Assembly: GCA_027451345.1 (NCBI GenBank)
Contig: DAIDJO010000088.1
Coordinates: 1-34,174, forward strand
Direction of reading: 5' to 3'
DNA from: Solirubrobacterales bacterium
GTDB lineage: Bacteria; Actinomycetota; Thermoleophilia; Solirubrobacterales; Solirubrobacteraceae
DNA length: 34,174 nt
The translations under genes and the position numbers were made by a program. The notes beneath the pieces are model-generated. The model saw only the letters and a program-made list of their open reading frames with translations, was not told where the DNA came from and did not search any database. This document shows positions 7,240 to 14,262 of this stretch, piece after piece (the first letter of the stretch is position 1; every line of letters starts with the position of its first letter).

Positions 7240-8652
7240 TCACAGCGGCAGGTCGATGGCGAGCGCCGCGCCGCGACCGGGCTCGTCGAGCACCCGCACG
7301 GAGCCGTGGTGGGCCTCGGCCACGGCGCGCACGATGGCCAGGCCCAGGCCGGCTCCACCGCTCCGTCGGGTGCGGGCCTCATCGGTCCGGTAGAAGCGCT
7401 CGAACACGCGCCCGCGCAGCTCGCGTGGGATGCCCGGCCCGTCGTCGCGGACGGTGATCCGCACGGTGGACGGGCCACGGCGGCTCACCTCGATCCGGAC
7501 GAGGCCGTTCGGCGCCTCCGTGTGGGCGATCGCATTGCGGGCCAGGTTCCGCAGCGCCTGGGCCAGCCGGTCCGGGTCGGCGGAGAGCGTCAGCGGCTCG
7601 AGCGGCCCGATCTGGAAGTCCCGCTCAGCGATCAGGCTGAGGCCGTCCCACAGCTCGGTGACGAGCTCGTCGAGCCGAAACGGGGTGGGGTGGAGGAAAT
7701 CGGCCCGTTCGGACTGTGCCAGCACGAGCAGGTCGTCCACGAGCCGCGTGAGGCGCGCGAGCTCGGCCTCCATCAGGCGCCGCACGCGCTCGAGCTCGGC
7801 CGCCGAGAGGGAGCCGTCGGCGCGGTCCCCGCCGCTCATCACCTCGATCTGGCCGCGCAGCACCGTGAGGGGCGTGCGCAGCTCGTGTGAGGCGTCGGCG
7901 ATGAACTCGCGCTGGGCGGCGAACGCCGCCGCGAGCCGGTCGAGCATGTGGTTGAGCGCCTCGGCCATCACCTGCAGCTCGCTGCTGGCCGTCGCCGGCA
8001 GATGGATGCGCGGCGTGAGGTCCCCGGCGTCGATCCGCGCCGCCACGTCGGCCGAGCGCCGGATCGGCGCCGCCACACGGCTTCCGACGAGGTAGGCGGC
8101 GAGCAGCGCGAGCACGAGGCCGGCGGCCCCCGCCACCTCGAAGGAATGGCGCACGACCTCCTGGGCGTGGTCGATCGTCGCCAGCGGCTCGCCGGCCCCC
8201 ACGTAGGCGAGGTGCCCGTCGACCCGGAAGCTCGTCTCGAACACCCGCAGCGGGCCCGTGTCCGGCGCCTGTCGCGTGCTGTAACCGCTGGCGGGCCGCT
8301 CGAGCAGCCGACCCTGGGCACGCTCCTGGGTCCGTGCCTGCTCCGGCTCGTGGTCCTCCCTCGTGCTGCCGAACAGCTCCGGGTGGTTGCTCGTGCTGCC
8401 CAGGCCGGGCACGACGACGAACAGCAGCACGCTCGAGTCCCGGTACGGCTGGGAGTGCGCGTAGCTCTGGGCGCTGGCGAGGACCGAGATGGCGGACCGG
8501 GCGCGACGCTGCACGATCGCGCTGCGCAGCTGCAGCGCGCTGTCGTGGATCGAGCGGTCGATCTGCGAGCGCAGCTGCGACCCGGTCGAGGCGTAGACGA
8601 AGGTGAACGAGGCGGCGAGCACCACGAGCAGCACGCCCGCCACACCGACCAT
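7240..8652 (-). CDS. Sensor histidine kinase (HAMP, HisKA, HATPase_c)
   Basis: This inner-membrane kinase of about 470 residues has TM1 at 2-22 and an extracytoplasmic sensor region of about 145 residues. TM2 lies at 172-195 and a HAMP linker at 196-245. The HisKA helix has the phospho-accepting His256 in DASHELRTPL. The ATPase domain has an N-box (NLARNAIAHT), DDGPGIP, an F-box (FERFYR) and GAGLGLAIV. It should phosphorylate the response regulator encoded 38 bases upstream. The start is doubtful. ATG 8652 has no ribosome site and leaves no basic residues before TM1. An in-frame CTG at 8692-8694 overlaps the regulator stop as CTGA and would add an Arg-rich leader (LTRLRAPGSLRGRL). The signal sensed is unknown; context suggests redox control. 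Confidence 0.92.
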   Translation of the reverse strand: MVGVAGVLLVVLAASFTFVYASTGSQLRSQIDRSIHDSALQLRSAIVQRRARSAISVLASAQSYAHSQPYRDSSVLLFVVVPGLGSTSNHPELFGSTREDHEPEQARTQERAQGRLLERPASGYSTRQAPDTGPLRVFETSFRVDGHLAYVGAGEPLATIDHAQEVVRHSFEVAGAAGLVLALLAAYLVGSRVAAPIRRSADVAARIDAGDLTPRIHLPATASSELQVMAEALNHMLDRLAAAFAAQREFIADASHELRTPLTVLRGQIEVMSGGDRADGSLSAAELERVRRLMEAELARLTRLVDDLLVLAQSERADFLHPTPFRLDELVTELWDGLSLIAERDFQIGPLEPLTLSADPDRLAQALRNLARNAIAHTEAPNGLVRIEVSRRGPSTVRITVRDDGPGIPRELRGRVFERFYRTDEARTRRSGGAGLGLAIVRAVAEAHHGSVRVLDEPGRGAALAIDLPL

Positions 8653-8690
8653 CAGGCGGCCGCGCAGGCTCCCCGGTGCCCGCAGCCGCG

Positions 8691-9362
8691 TCAGCTGGCG
8701 TCCTCGTCGAAGCGGTAGCCGACCGACCGCACGGTGAGGATCGGGGCCGGCCGCTCCGCGGTCCGCAGCTTCCGGCGCAGGTAGCCGATGTACACCTCGA
8801 GCACGTTGGTGCCCGGATCGTGGCTGTACCCCCAGACGGCGCGCAGGATCTCCTCGCGGGAGAGCACGTTGGGGCGGTTCTGCGCCAGGTAGACGAGCAG
8901 CTCGAACTCGGTCGTCGAGAGCCGGACCGGCTCACCCTCGACGAGCACCTGCCGGGAGACGAGGTCGATGCGCAGGGTGTCGGTGCGGATCGTCGTCGTG
9001 CCCCGGGAGGCGGTCCGCAGCTGGGCCCGGATGCGGGCCGCCAGCTCCCCGAGCGCGAACGTCTTGACCAGGTAGTCGACGGCCCCGCCGTCGAGGCCCG
9101 CGATGCGGTCCTCGACCTCCCCCCGCGCCGTGAGGACGATCACGGGCAGCGCCGGCCGCTGGGCGTGCAGGCGGCGCAGGACCTCCATCCCGCTCAGCCT
9201 CGGCAGCATCAGGTCGAGCACGACGAGCTCGACGTCGGGCTCGAGCGCGCGCTCGAGCCCCGCCTCCCCGTCGAGCGCGGAGACCACCTCGAGTCCCTGG
9301 CGCTGCAGCCCGCGCTCGACGAAGTCGACGATCCCCGGCTCATCCTCGACCACCAGAATCAT
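8691..9362 (-). CDS. OmpR/PhoB-type response regulator
   Basis: The product has 223 residues. The receiver domain has the acidic pair Glu6-Asp7, phosphoryl site Asp50 (VVLDLMLP) and the switch Thr78. The usual GADDYLVKPF motif reads GAVDYLVKTF, so the proline after Lys100 is Thr and one Asp is Val. A winged-helix DNA-binding domain follows (about 125-220), with LSTTEFELLVYLAQN, LSREEILRAVWG, NVLEVYIGYLRRKL and TVRSVGYRF. ATG 9362 is preceded six bases upstream by TACGAT, with no ribosome site, so the mRNA is probably leaderless. It forms an operon with the kinase and is divergent from the redox operon, which it probably regulates (inference from context). Confidence 0.93.
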   Translation of the reverse strand: MILVVEDEPGIVDFVERGLQRQGLEVVSALDGEAGLERALEPDVELVVLDLMLPRLSGMEVLRRLHAQRPALPVIVLTARGEVEDRIAGLDGGAVDYLVKTFALGELAARIRAQLRTASRGTTTIRTDTLRIDLVSRQVLVEGEPVRLSTTEFELLVYLAQNRPNVLSREEILRAVWGYSHDPGTNVLEVYIGYLRRKLRTAERPAPILTVRSVGYRFDEDAS

Positions 9363-9368
9363 GGCGCG

Positions 9369-9374
9369 ATCGTA
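9369..9374 (-). promoter_or_regulatory. Candidate -10 (TACGAT) for the response regulator
   Basis: TACGAT on the minus strand ends 6 bases before ATG 9362, the exact distance expected if transcription starts at the start codon. Confidence 0.5.
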
Positions 9375-9390
9375 GACCTCGCGGCCCCCG

Positions 9391-9467
9391 GGAGATCTCC
9401 TGCGCTGAGCATTACGAGACTTTTCTAACAGCCGGGTCAGGCGGTCTTTAGCCTGTCTTACAAGACT
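9391..9467. promoter_or_regulatory. Divergent control region between regulator and redox operon
   Basis: The 112-base gap between the two operons holds several elements. A perfect palindrome GGAGATCTCC lies at 9391-9400. GTCTT occurs as a direct repeat at 9444-9448 and 9455-9459, exactly 11 bp apart, as OmpR-family regulators prefer. The second copy also forms the inverted repeat GTCTT-AC-AAGAC (9455-9466). A -10-like TAGCCT at 9449-9454 lies between the repeats, so a bound regulator would contact the redox promoter directly. Regulator binding is inferred. Confidence 0.5.
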
Positions 9468-9474
9468 CGTTCGC

Positions 9475-10170
9475 ATGGCACTCACCGAACCTGTGGCACC
9501 ACCCAAGGCACGTATGGCGCGCCGTCCGCGCTTCGATCGCCTGTTCGGCGGCGGGACCGACGGCAACGAACAGCTCACCGCGGTCACGGCGGTCATCCTG
9601 CTCGTGCTGTTTGCGGTGCTCGGCGTGACCATCGTCTTCATCGGACAGCTGCTCTGGCTGCACCTCTTCCTCGGCGTCCTGCTCGTCGGGCCCGTCGCGG
9701 TCAAGATGGCGAGCACCGGCTATCGCTTCGTCCGCTACTACACCTCCAACGCCGCCTACCGGCGCAAGGGCCCGCCGCACCCGCTGATGCGACTGCTCGG
9801 CCCGTTCGTGGTCCTCTCGACGGTCGGGGTGTTCCTCACCGGTCTCGTGCTGCTGATCGACGGCCCGAGCGCCGGCGCGCTGATCCGCTTCCTCCACAAG
9901 GCGACGTTCATCGCCTGGCTGGGCGCCGTGGGCATCCACGTGCTCTGGCATCTGATCGAGCTGCCCCACAGCCTTCACGCCGTGCAGAACGCCCAGCGCA
10001 GCAGCAGCACCCGCAGCCGCAGCCGGTACGTGCCCGGCTCGACGGGCCGCGCGCTCCTGCTGCTCTCGGCGACGGTCGGAGGACTCGTGCTCGCCCTCGC
10101 CTTCCTGCCCCAGATCCACGCGTGGACGGCGGGGCTGGCGTACCACCCGTACCACCTCCAGCTCCACTAG
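9475..10170 (+). CDS. Cytochrome b561-like multi-pass membrane protein
   Basis: The 231-residue protein has about five predicted membrane helices (roughly 35-57, 60-78, 108-127, 141-160 and 192-212). Histidines sit in or next to the helices at 63 (LWLHLFLG), 141 (FLHKATF), 155 and 159 (GIHVLWHLIELP). These are plausible b-heme ligands. The arrangement resembles cytochrome b561/DUF4405-type electron carriers, although I cannot name the subfamily. It is the first gene of the five-gene redox operon, so it is probably a membrane electron-transfer component. The start is uncertain between ATG 9475 and ATG 9514; neither has a ribosome site. A low-complexity loop of Ser and Arg (about 176-184) lies before the last helix. 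Confidence 0.7.
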   Translation: MALTEPVAPPKARMARRPRFDRLFGGGTDGNEQLTAVTAVILLVLFAVLGVTIVFIGQLLWLHLFLGVLLVGPVAVKMASTGYRFVRYYTSNAAYRRKGPPHPLMRLLGPFVVLSTVGVFLTGLVLLIDGPSAGALIRFLHKATFIAWLGAVGIHVLWHLIELPHSLHAVQNAQRSSSTRSRSRYVPGSTGRALLLLSATVGGLVLALAFLPQIHAWTAGLAYHPYHLQLH

Positions 10171-10188
10171 CCACCCGGGGCAACGAAG

Positions 10189-10587
10189 ATGCGAACGCGC
10201 GCACAGGCGAGCCGCGACGATGCCCTTCGTCGTGTGACCACCCTGAACCGGTCCCTGGCGGTCGCCGCGGTCCTCGGGGTCGGGGTGCTGACGGACGTCG
10301 TCGCCAACACCGCCACCGCCCACGTCAGGACGGTGACGAACGGCGGAACGGGCTACCAGACCGCCCTGCTCACCGCCGGCGGATCCGGCCAGCACGCCTC
10401 GACCGCCCACCATCGATCGGCCACGACGTCCTCCACCGGGACGGGCGGCTCCTCGAGCTCCGCTGCGAGCGGCCAGAGCCTGCAGAGCAGCCCCGCCCCG
10501 AGCGCGGCGAGCTCGAGCGCCTCGACCGCCAGCCCCGCCCCGGCACCCGCCCCCGCTCCGGTGGTCGTGGTCTCCGGGGGCAGCTGA
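10189..10587 (+). CDS. Small membrane-anchored or secreted Ser/Ala/Pro-rich protein
   Basis: The 132-residue product has a basic N-terminus (MRTRAQASRDDALRR) and one hydrophobic segment (about 22-40) that may be a signal peptide or anchor. The rest is a long extracytoplasmic stretch almost entirely of Ser, Ala, Thr, Gly and Pro, ending in an alternating Pro-Ala run and VVVVSGGS. It lies 18 bases after the cytochrome gene and 4 bases before the heme protein gene, so it is clearly part of the operon. In related actinobacterial operons this place is often taken by an FMN-binding protein. No covalent flavin motif is visible here. It may be a structural linker across the cell wall, but that is speculation. 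No family is recognised. Confidence 0.65.
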   Translation: MRTRAQASRDDALRRVTTLNRSLAVAAVLGVGVLTDVVANTATAHVRTVTNGGTGYQTALLTAGGSGQHASTAHHRSATTSSTGTGGSSSSAASGQSLQSSPAPSAASSSASTASPAPAPAPAPVVVVSGGS

Positions 10588-10591
10588 TCCG

Positions 10592-11311
10592 ATGCTCATC
10601 GGCGCCATCGGGTCCTCGTCGACGGCGTTCTGGTACCTCACCCGCGCCACCGGGGTCGTCTCGCTGCTGCTCTTCACCCTCGTGGTCGCCCTCGGGGTGG
10701 TCGACGTCTCGCGCCTCTCCTCGCCGTCCTGGCCGCGCTTCCTGATCGACGCGGTGCACCGCCAGGCCGCGCTGCTCGCGGTCATCTTCCTCAGCCTGCA
10801 CATCATCACCTCGGTGCTCGACACCTACGCCCCGATCGGCCTGATCGACGCGTTCATCCCGTTCCACAGCGCCTACCGCCCCTTCTGGCTCGGCCTCGGC
10901 GCGGCCGCCTTCGACCTGCTGCTCGCCGTGTTCATCACGAGCCTGATCCGTGCCCGCGTCGGGGCCCGGAACTGGCGGCTCATCCACTGGCTCGCCTACG
11001 CCTCCTGGCCGCTGGCGGTGATCCACGGGTTCGGCACGGGCAGCGACGTCCGCCGCGCCTGGATGCTGTTCCTCGACGTCCTCTGCATCCTCGTCGTGCT
11101 CGTCGCGGTCTGGGTGCGCGTGCGTCTGAGCGAGTCCCCCACGCGGGCCGGCCGGGCCTGGGCCGGCGGCCTCTCGGTCGCCTTCGTCCTCGGGCTGATC
11201 ATCTGGCTGCCGGGCGGGCCGCTCGCCCCCGGCTGGGCGCGCCGCGCCGGAACGCCGACCAAGCTGATCCGTAGCCTCCACCTCGTACCCTCCCAGACGG
11301 GCACGCGATGA
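10592..11311 (+). CDS. Ferric reductase-like transmembrane heme protein
   Basis: This 239-residue membrane protein has about six helices and the two His pairs typical of the ferric reductase/NOX/YedZ-like domain. The pairs are His56 (AVHRQAALL) with His70 (LSLHIITSVL), and His132 (LIHWLAY) with His145 (AVIHGFG). These residues should ligate two b-type hemes across the membrane. It lacks a C-terminal FAD/NAD domain, so electrons must come from another protein. The NuoF-like flavoprotein and ferredoxin encoded next are the obvious donors. It starts four bases after the preceding stop and overlaps the next gene by ATGA, indicating translational coupling. The terminal acceptor (metal, quinone or periplasmic flavoprotein) cannot be told from sequence. 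Confidence 0.85.
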   Translation: MLIGAIGSSSTAFWYLTRATGVVSLLLFTLVVALGVVDVSRLSSPSWPRFLIDAVHRQAALLAVIFLSLHIITSVLDTYAPIGLIDAFIPFHSAYRPFWLGLGAAAFDLLLAVFITSLIRARVGARNWRLIHWLAYASWPLAVIHGFGTGSDVRRAWMLFLDVLCILVVLVAVWVRVRLSESPTRAGRAWAGGLSVAFVLGLIIWLPGGPLAPGWARRAGTPTKLIRSLHLVPSQTGTR

Positions 11312-12603
11312 GCCTCGCCGCCGGACAGTTCCCCCGCCTGCTCGCCGGCATGCCGCCGGAGGGCTTCCTGCCGCTCGCCGCCCACGAGGCGCTCCACGGT
11401 CCGCTGCCGCTGTCCGGACGGTCGCGCTCGCGCACCGAGCACCCACTGATCCTCGAGCTCGAACGGGCCGGCGTGCGCGGCTACGGCGGCGCGGGCTTTC
11501 CCACCGCCACGAAGCTGCACGCGGTCGCCACCCAGGGCGCCCGGCCCACGATCGTCGTCAACGGCGCCGAGGGCGAGCCGCTCAGCGGCAAGGACGTCCT
11601 GCTCACCGGCCGCATGCCCCACCTCGTGATCGACGGCGTGCTCGCCGCCGCCTCCACGCTCGGCAGCGATCGCGTCATCTTCGCGCTCGACGAGGAGGTC
11701 CGCGGCGTCGCCCGCGTCCTCCAGCAGGCGCTCGCGCAGCGTCCCGAGCTGCAGCGCCGCGGCGCCCCGGCGGTCAGCGTCAACGCCGTCCCGGGCGGCT
11801 ACCTGAGCGGGCAGGAGACGGCGCTGGTGAGCGCGCTCGGCGGAGGCTGGGCGAAGCCGACGACGACGCCCCCCTACCCGTTCGAGCGCGGCATCAAGGG
11901 CGTGCCGACGCTCGTCTCGAACTCCGAGACGTTCGCGCAGATCGCGCTCGTCGCCCGCCACGGGGCCGACTGGTTCCGCGCCCTCGGGACGACGAACGAC
12001 CCCGGCACGCGACTGATCACCGTCTCCGGCGCGGTGAGCTACCCGGGGGTGGTGGAGGTGGCCGGCGGCACGACGCTGCGCCAGCTGATCAGCGCCTCCG
12101 GCGGGCTCACCGAGCCGATCCAGGGCGTCCTGCTCGGCGGGTACGCCGGCACCTGGCTGTCCCCCGACGACCTCGAGCTGCGCCTCGATGCGCACGCGCT
12201 GCGCGAGCGCGGCCTGCGCCTCGGCAGCGGCATCGTCGTGCTCCTGCCGGCGAGCGCCTGCATCGTGGCCGAGGTCTCCGGCGTCGCCCGCTGGCTGGAG
12301 CAGGAGAGCGCCCACCAGTGCGGGCCCTGCATCCACGGGCTGCAGGCGATCGCCGACGCGCTCGAGGAGCTCTGCGGCGGCGGCGACCGCCGCGGCGCCT
12401 ACACCCGGATCGAGCGGTGGTGCGAGCTCGTCGTCCGCCGGGGCGCCTGCTCGCTGCCCGACGGCGCGGCGACCTTCGTGGCGAGCGCGCTGCGGCGGTT
12501 CCGCCCCGTGTTCGACGACCATGCCCGCCACGGCGCCTGCGATCTGTGCCGGGCCGAGCGGGTCCTGCCGATCCCCGCCTTTGACGCCGTGCCCGTCCGA
12601 TGA
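11308..12603 (+). CDS. NuoF-like NADH-binding flavo-iron-sulfur protein
   Basis: The 431-residue protein matches the 51-kDa subunit family of NADH dehydrogenases. It has the FMN/NADH loop GYGGAGFPTATK (58-69), the NGAEGEP motif (85-91), and an SLBB-type domain (about 245-275, VVEVAGGTTLRQLISASGG). The C-terminal Fe-S region has Cys338 and Cys341 in ESAHQCGPC and Cys381 in GACSLPDGA. In NuoF the motif is SCGxCxPC; the first cysteine is Ala335 here. An extra Cys411-xx-Cys414 pair lies near the end and could supply a ligand. It probably oxidises NAD(P)H and passes electrons to the ferredoxin and membrane hemes of this operon. It is not part of a complex I cluster, as no other Nuo subunit is nearby. 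Confidence 0.85.
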   Translation: MSLAAGQFPRLLAGMPPEGFLPLAAHEALHGPLPLSGRSRSRTEHPLILELERAGVRGYGGAGFPTATKLHAVATQGARPTIVVNGAEGEPLSGKDVLLTGRMPHLVIDGVLAAASTLGSDRVIFALDEEVRGVARVLQQALAQRPELQRRGAPAVSVNAVPGGYLSGQETALVSALGGGWAKPTTTPPYPFERGIKGVPTLVSNSETFAQIALVARHGADWFRALGTTNDPGTRLITVSGAVSYPGVVEVAGGTTLRQLISASGGLTEPIQGVLLGGYAGTWLSPDDLELRLDAHALRERGLRLGSGIVVLLPASACIVAEVSGVARWLEQESAHQCGPCIHGLQAIADALEELCGGGDRRGAYTRIERWCELVVRRGACSLPDGAATFVASALRRFRPVFDDHARHGACDLCRAERVLPIPAFDAVPVR

Positions 12604-12863
12604 GCGAGAAGCTCCACCTCGACCCGATCGCCTGCACCGGCCACGGCCTCTGCGCCGAGTTGCTCCCCGAGCTGATCTGGCTGGACGAGTGGGGGTACCC
12701 GGTGATCGAGGACGGCGAGCTCACCCCGGAGCTGCTCGGCCACGCCCGCCGCGCGGTCGACGCCTGCCCGACGCTCGCCCTGCGCCTGCAGCGCGAGCGC
12801 GCGGCGCGCCGGCCACGGCCGGCCGGAGGCGGGCGGCCAGCGGGCCGCACGCCGAGCTACTAG
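12600..12863 (+). CDS. Ferredoxin ([3Fe-4S]-type, three cluster cysteines)
   Basis: The 87-residue protein has the compact actinobacterial ferredoxin pattern: Cys12 and Cys18 in ACTGHGLCAELLPE, then Cys56 followed by Pro in AVDACPTLAL. His15 takes the place of the missing second cysteine, as expected for a [3Fe-4S] cluster. The strand WGYPVIEDGEL between them is typical. The last 25 residues are basic and Gly/Pro-rich and probably disordered. Its ATG overlaps the stop of the NuoF-like gene (ATGA), so the two are co-translated and likely exchange electrons. It is the last gene of the redox operon. Confidence 0.9.
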   Translation: MSEKLHLDPIACTGHGLCAELLPELIWLDEWGYPVIEDGELTPELLGHARRAVDACPTLALRLQRERAARRPRPAGGGRPAGRTPSY

Positions 12864-12866
12864 CCT
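12858..12866 (+). promoter_or_regulatory. Candidate -10 overlapping the ferredoxin stop codon
   Basis: The bases TACTAGCCT contain two possible hexamers. TAGCCT (12861-12866) ends 7 bases before ATG 12874, and its first three bases are the ferredoxin TAG stop. No ribosome site precedes the dipeptidase gene, so a separate leaderless transcript is plausible. Confidence 0.4.
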
Positions 12867-12873
12867 CCTCGCC

Positions 12874-14193
12874 ATGAGCGAGTGGTTTGACGAACTGGCG
12901 CAGTTCCTGCGCATCCCATCGATCAGCGCCGATCCCGCCCACGCCGCTGACGTCGTGCGGGCGGGGGAATGGGTCCGCGACCTGATCCGCGGCGCCGGTG
13001 GCAGCGCCGAGGTCGTTGACTGGCACGGCCAGCCGCTGGTCGTCGGCGAGGTGCGCGCCTCCTCGAACGCCGAATCGGCGCCGACGGTGCTCTGCTACGG
13101 GCACTTCGACGTCCAACCGCCCGACCCGCTCGAGCTGTGGAGCTCGCCCGCCTTCGAGCCGGAGATCCGCGGCGACCGTCTGTACGGGCGTGGCGTGGCC
13201 GACGACAAGGGCCAGCTCTACCTGCTGCTCGCCGGCGCCCGCGCGCTGGCGCGGGCGGGACGCCTGCCGGTCAACGTGCGCTTCGCCTGCGACGGCGAGG
13301 AGGAGACCGGTGGCCACTCGATCGTCGAGTTCCTCGAGGCCGACGATCGGGGCGCCGACGCCGCGATCATCTTCGACTCGGGGATGATCGGCGAGGACGT
13401 GCCCGCCTTCAACATCGCCACCCGCGGCCTCCTCTACTTCCACGTCGAGGTGTCGACCGGGTCGACCGACCTGCACTCCGGCCTGTACGGCGGCGCCGCG
13501 ATGAACGCCGCCCACGCGCTCGTGCGCACGCTCCAGGCCCTGCTCGCCTCCGACGGGCGCCTCGCCGAGCCGCTGCGCGAGGGGATCGTCCCGCCCACCG
13601 CGCGGGAGCTCGAGGACTGGCGGCAGCTCCCCGCCGGCGCCGGCGAGCTCGCCGGCCAGGGAGCGACACCGGCCGATCCCGCCGCGGCCGAGGAGTTCTA
13701 CCTGCGCACGACCGCCGAGCCGGCGCTCGACATCAACGGCATCGCCACCGGTTCGCCGCACCTCGAGAAGACCGTGCTGCCGGTGCGCGCCGTCGCGAAC
13801 GTGTCGGTCCGCCTCGCCCCCGGCCAGGATCCCGAGACGATCGCGGCCGCCTTCGAGCGGCTCATCCGGGCCGCGCTGCCCGACGGCGCCCAGCTCGACC
13901 TGCAGCGCTGGTCGAGCGCCCGTCCGGGGATCGTCCCGCCCGACGCACGGGCGATCCTGCTCGGTCAGGACGCGTTCGAGCGGGTGCTCGGCGTGCGCCC
14001 GGTGCTCGTGCGCTCCGGTGGCACGCTGCCGATCGTCGCCGCGCTGGCCGACCGCGGCATCCCCACGATCATCTCGGGGTTCTCGCTCCCGGACGCCCAG
14101 ATCCACGCCCCGGACGAGAACCTGCCCGCTCGGTACGTCCCGCTCGGCATCGAGACCGCCCAGGCGCTCTTCGAGGAGCTGGGCAAGCTCTAG
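12874..14193 (+). CDS. M20 family metallopeptidase (dipeptidase-type)
   Basis: The 439-residue cytoplasmic enzyme is predicted to hydrolyse dipeptides or related amides with two metal ions. Visible motifs are the metal ligand His77 in LCYGHFDVQP, the bridging Asp in GRGVADDKGQ (110-111) and the Glu cluster DGEEETGG (142-144), which contains the catalytic base and a ligand. The dimerisation domain lies in the middle (about 185-320), with STDLHSGLYGG and DINGIATG characteristic of the CNDP-like branch. The C-terminal VRSGGTLPIV and IHAPDENL hold the last ligand. Length and motif order are normal. Start ATG 12874 follows the ferredoxin stop by 10 bases, but the gene probably has its own promoter. 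The substrate is unknown. Confidence 0.9.
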   Translation: MSEWFDELAQFLRIPSISADPAHAADVVRAGEWVRDLIRGAGGSAEVVDWHGQPLVVGEVRASSNAESAPTVLCYGHFDVQPPDPLELWSSPAFEPEIRGDRLYGRGVADDKGQLYLLLAGARALARAGRLPVNVRFACDGEEETGGHSIVEFLEADDRGADAAIIFDSGMIGEDVPAFNIATRGLLYFHVEVSTGSTDLHSGLYGGAAMNAAHALVRTLQALLASDGRLAEPLREGIVPPTARELEDWRQLPAGAGELAGQGATPADPAAAEEFYLRTTAEPALDINGIATGSPHLEKTVLPVRAVANVSVRLAPGQDPETIAAAFERLIRAALPDGAQLDLQRWSSARPGIVPPDARAILLGQDAFERVLGVRPVLVRSGGTLPIVAALADRGIPTIISGFSLPDAQIHAPDENLPARYVPLGIETAQALFEELGKL

Positions 14194-14198
14194 CCACT

Positions 14199-14226
14199 CG
14201 TCGCGTGGCCCGCTGGCCACGCGACG
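14199..14226 (+). terminator. Perfect 12-bp hairpin after the M20 peptidase gene
   Basis: CGTCGCGTGGCC (14199-14210) pairs fully with 14215-14226 across a CGCT loop, five bases after the stop. There is no U-tract. Its strength and position make it a likely terminator separating the peptidase from addBA. Confidence 0.65.
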
Positions 14227-14252
14227 GCCCGACCGTCACCGCCCGGCGTCAC

Positions 14253-14258
14253 TATTGC
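14253..14258 (+). promoter_or_regulatory. Weak candidate -10 (TATTGC) for addB
   Basis: TATTGC lies in a short AT-richer patch four bases before ATG 14263. No ribosome site is seen. The spacing is shorter than for the other leaderless candidates, so the exact element is uncertain. Confidence 0.25.
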
Positions 14259-14262
14259 TCGG

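Noticed and set aside
10189..10587. Covalent FMN-attachment protein
   Set aside because: There is no D-x-x-S/T-G-A-T/S flavinylation motif. The Ser/Thr-rich tail is low complexity only.
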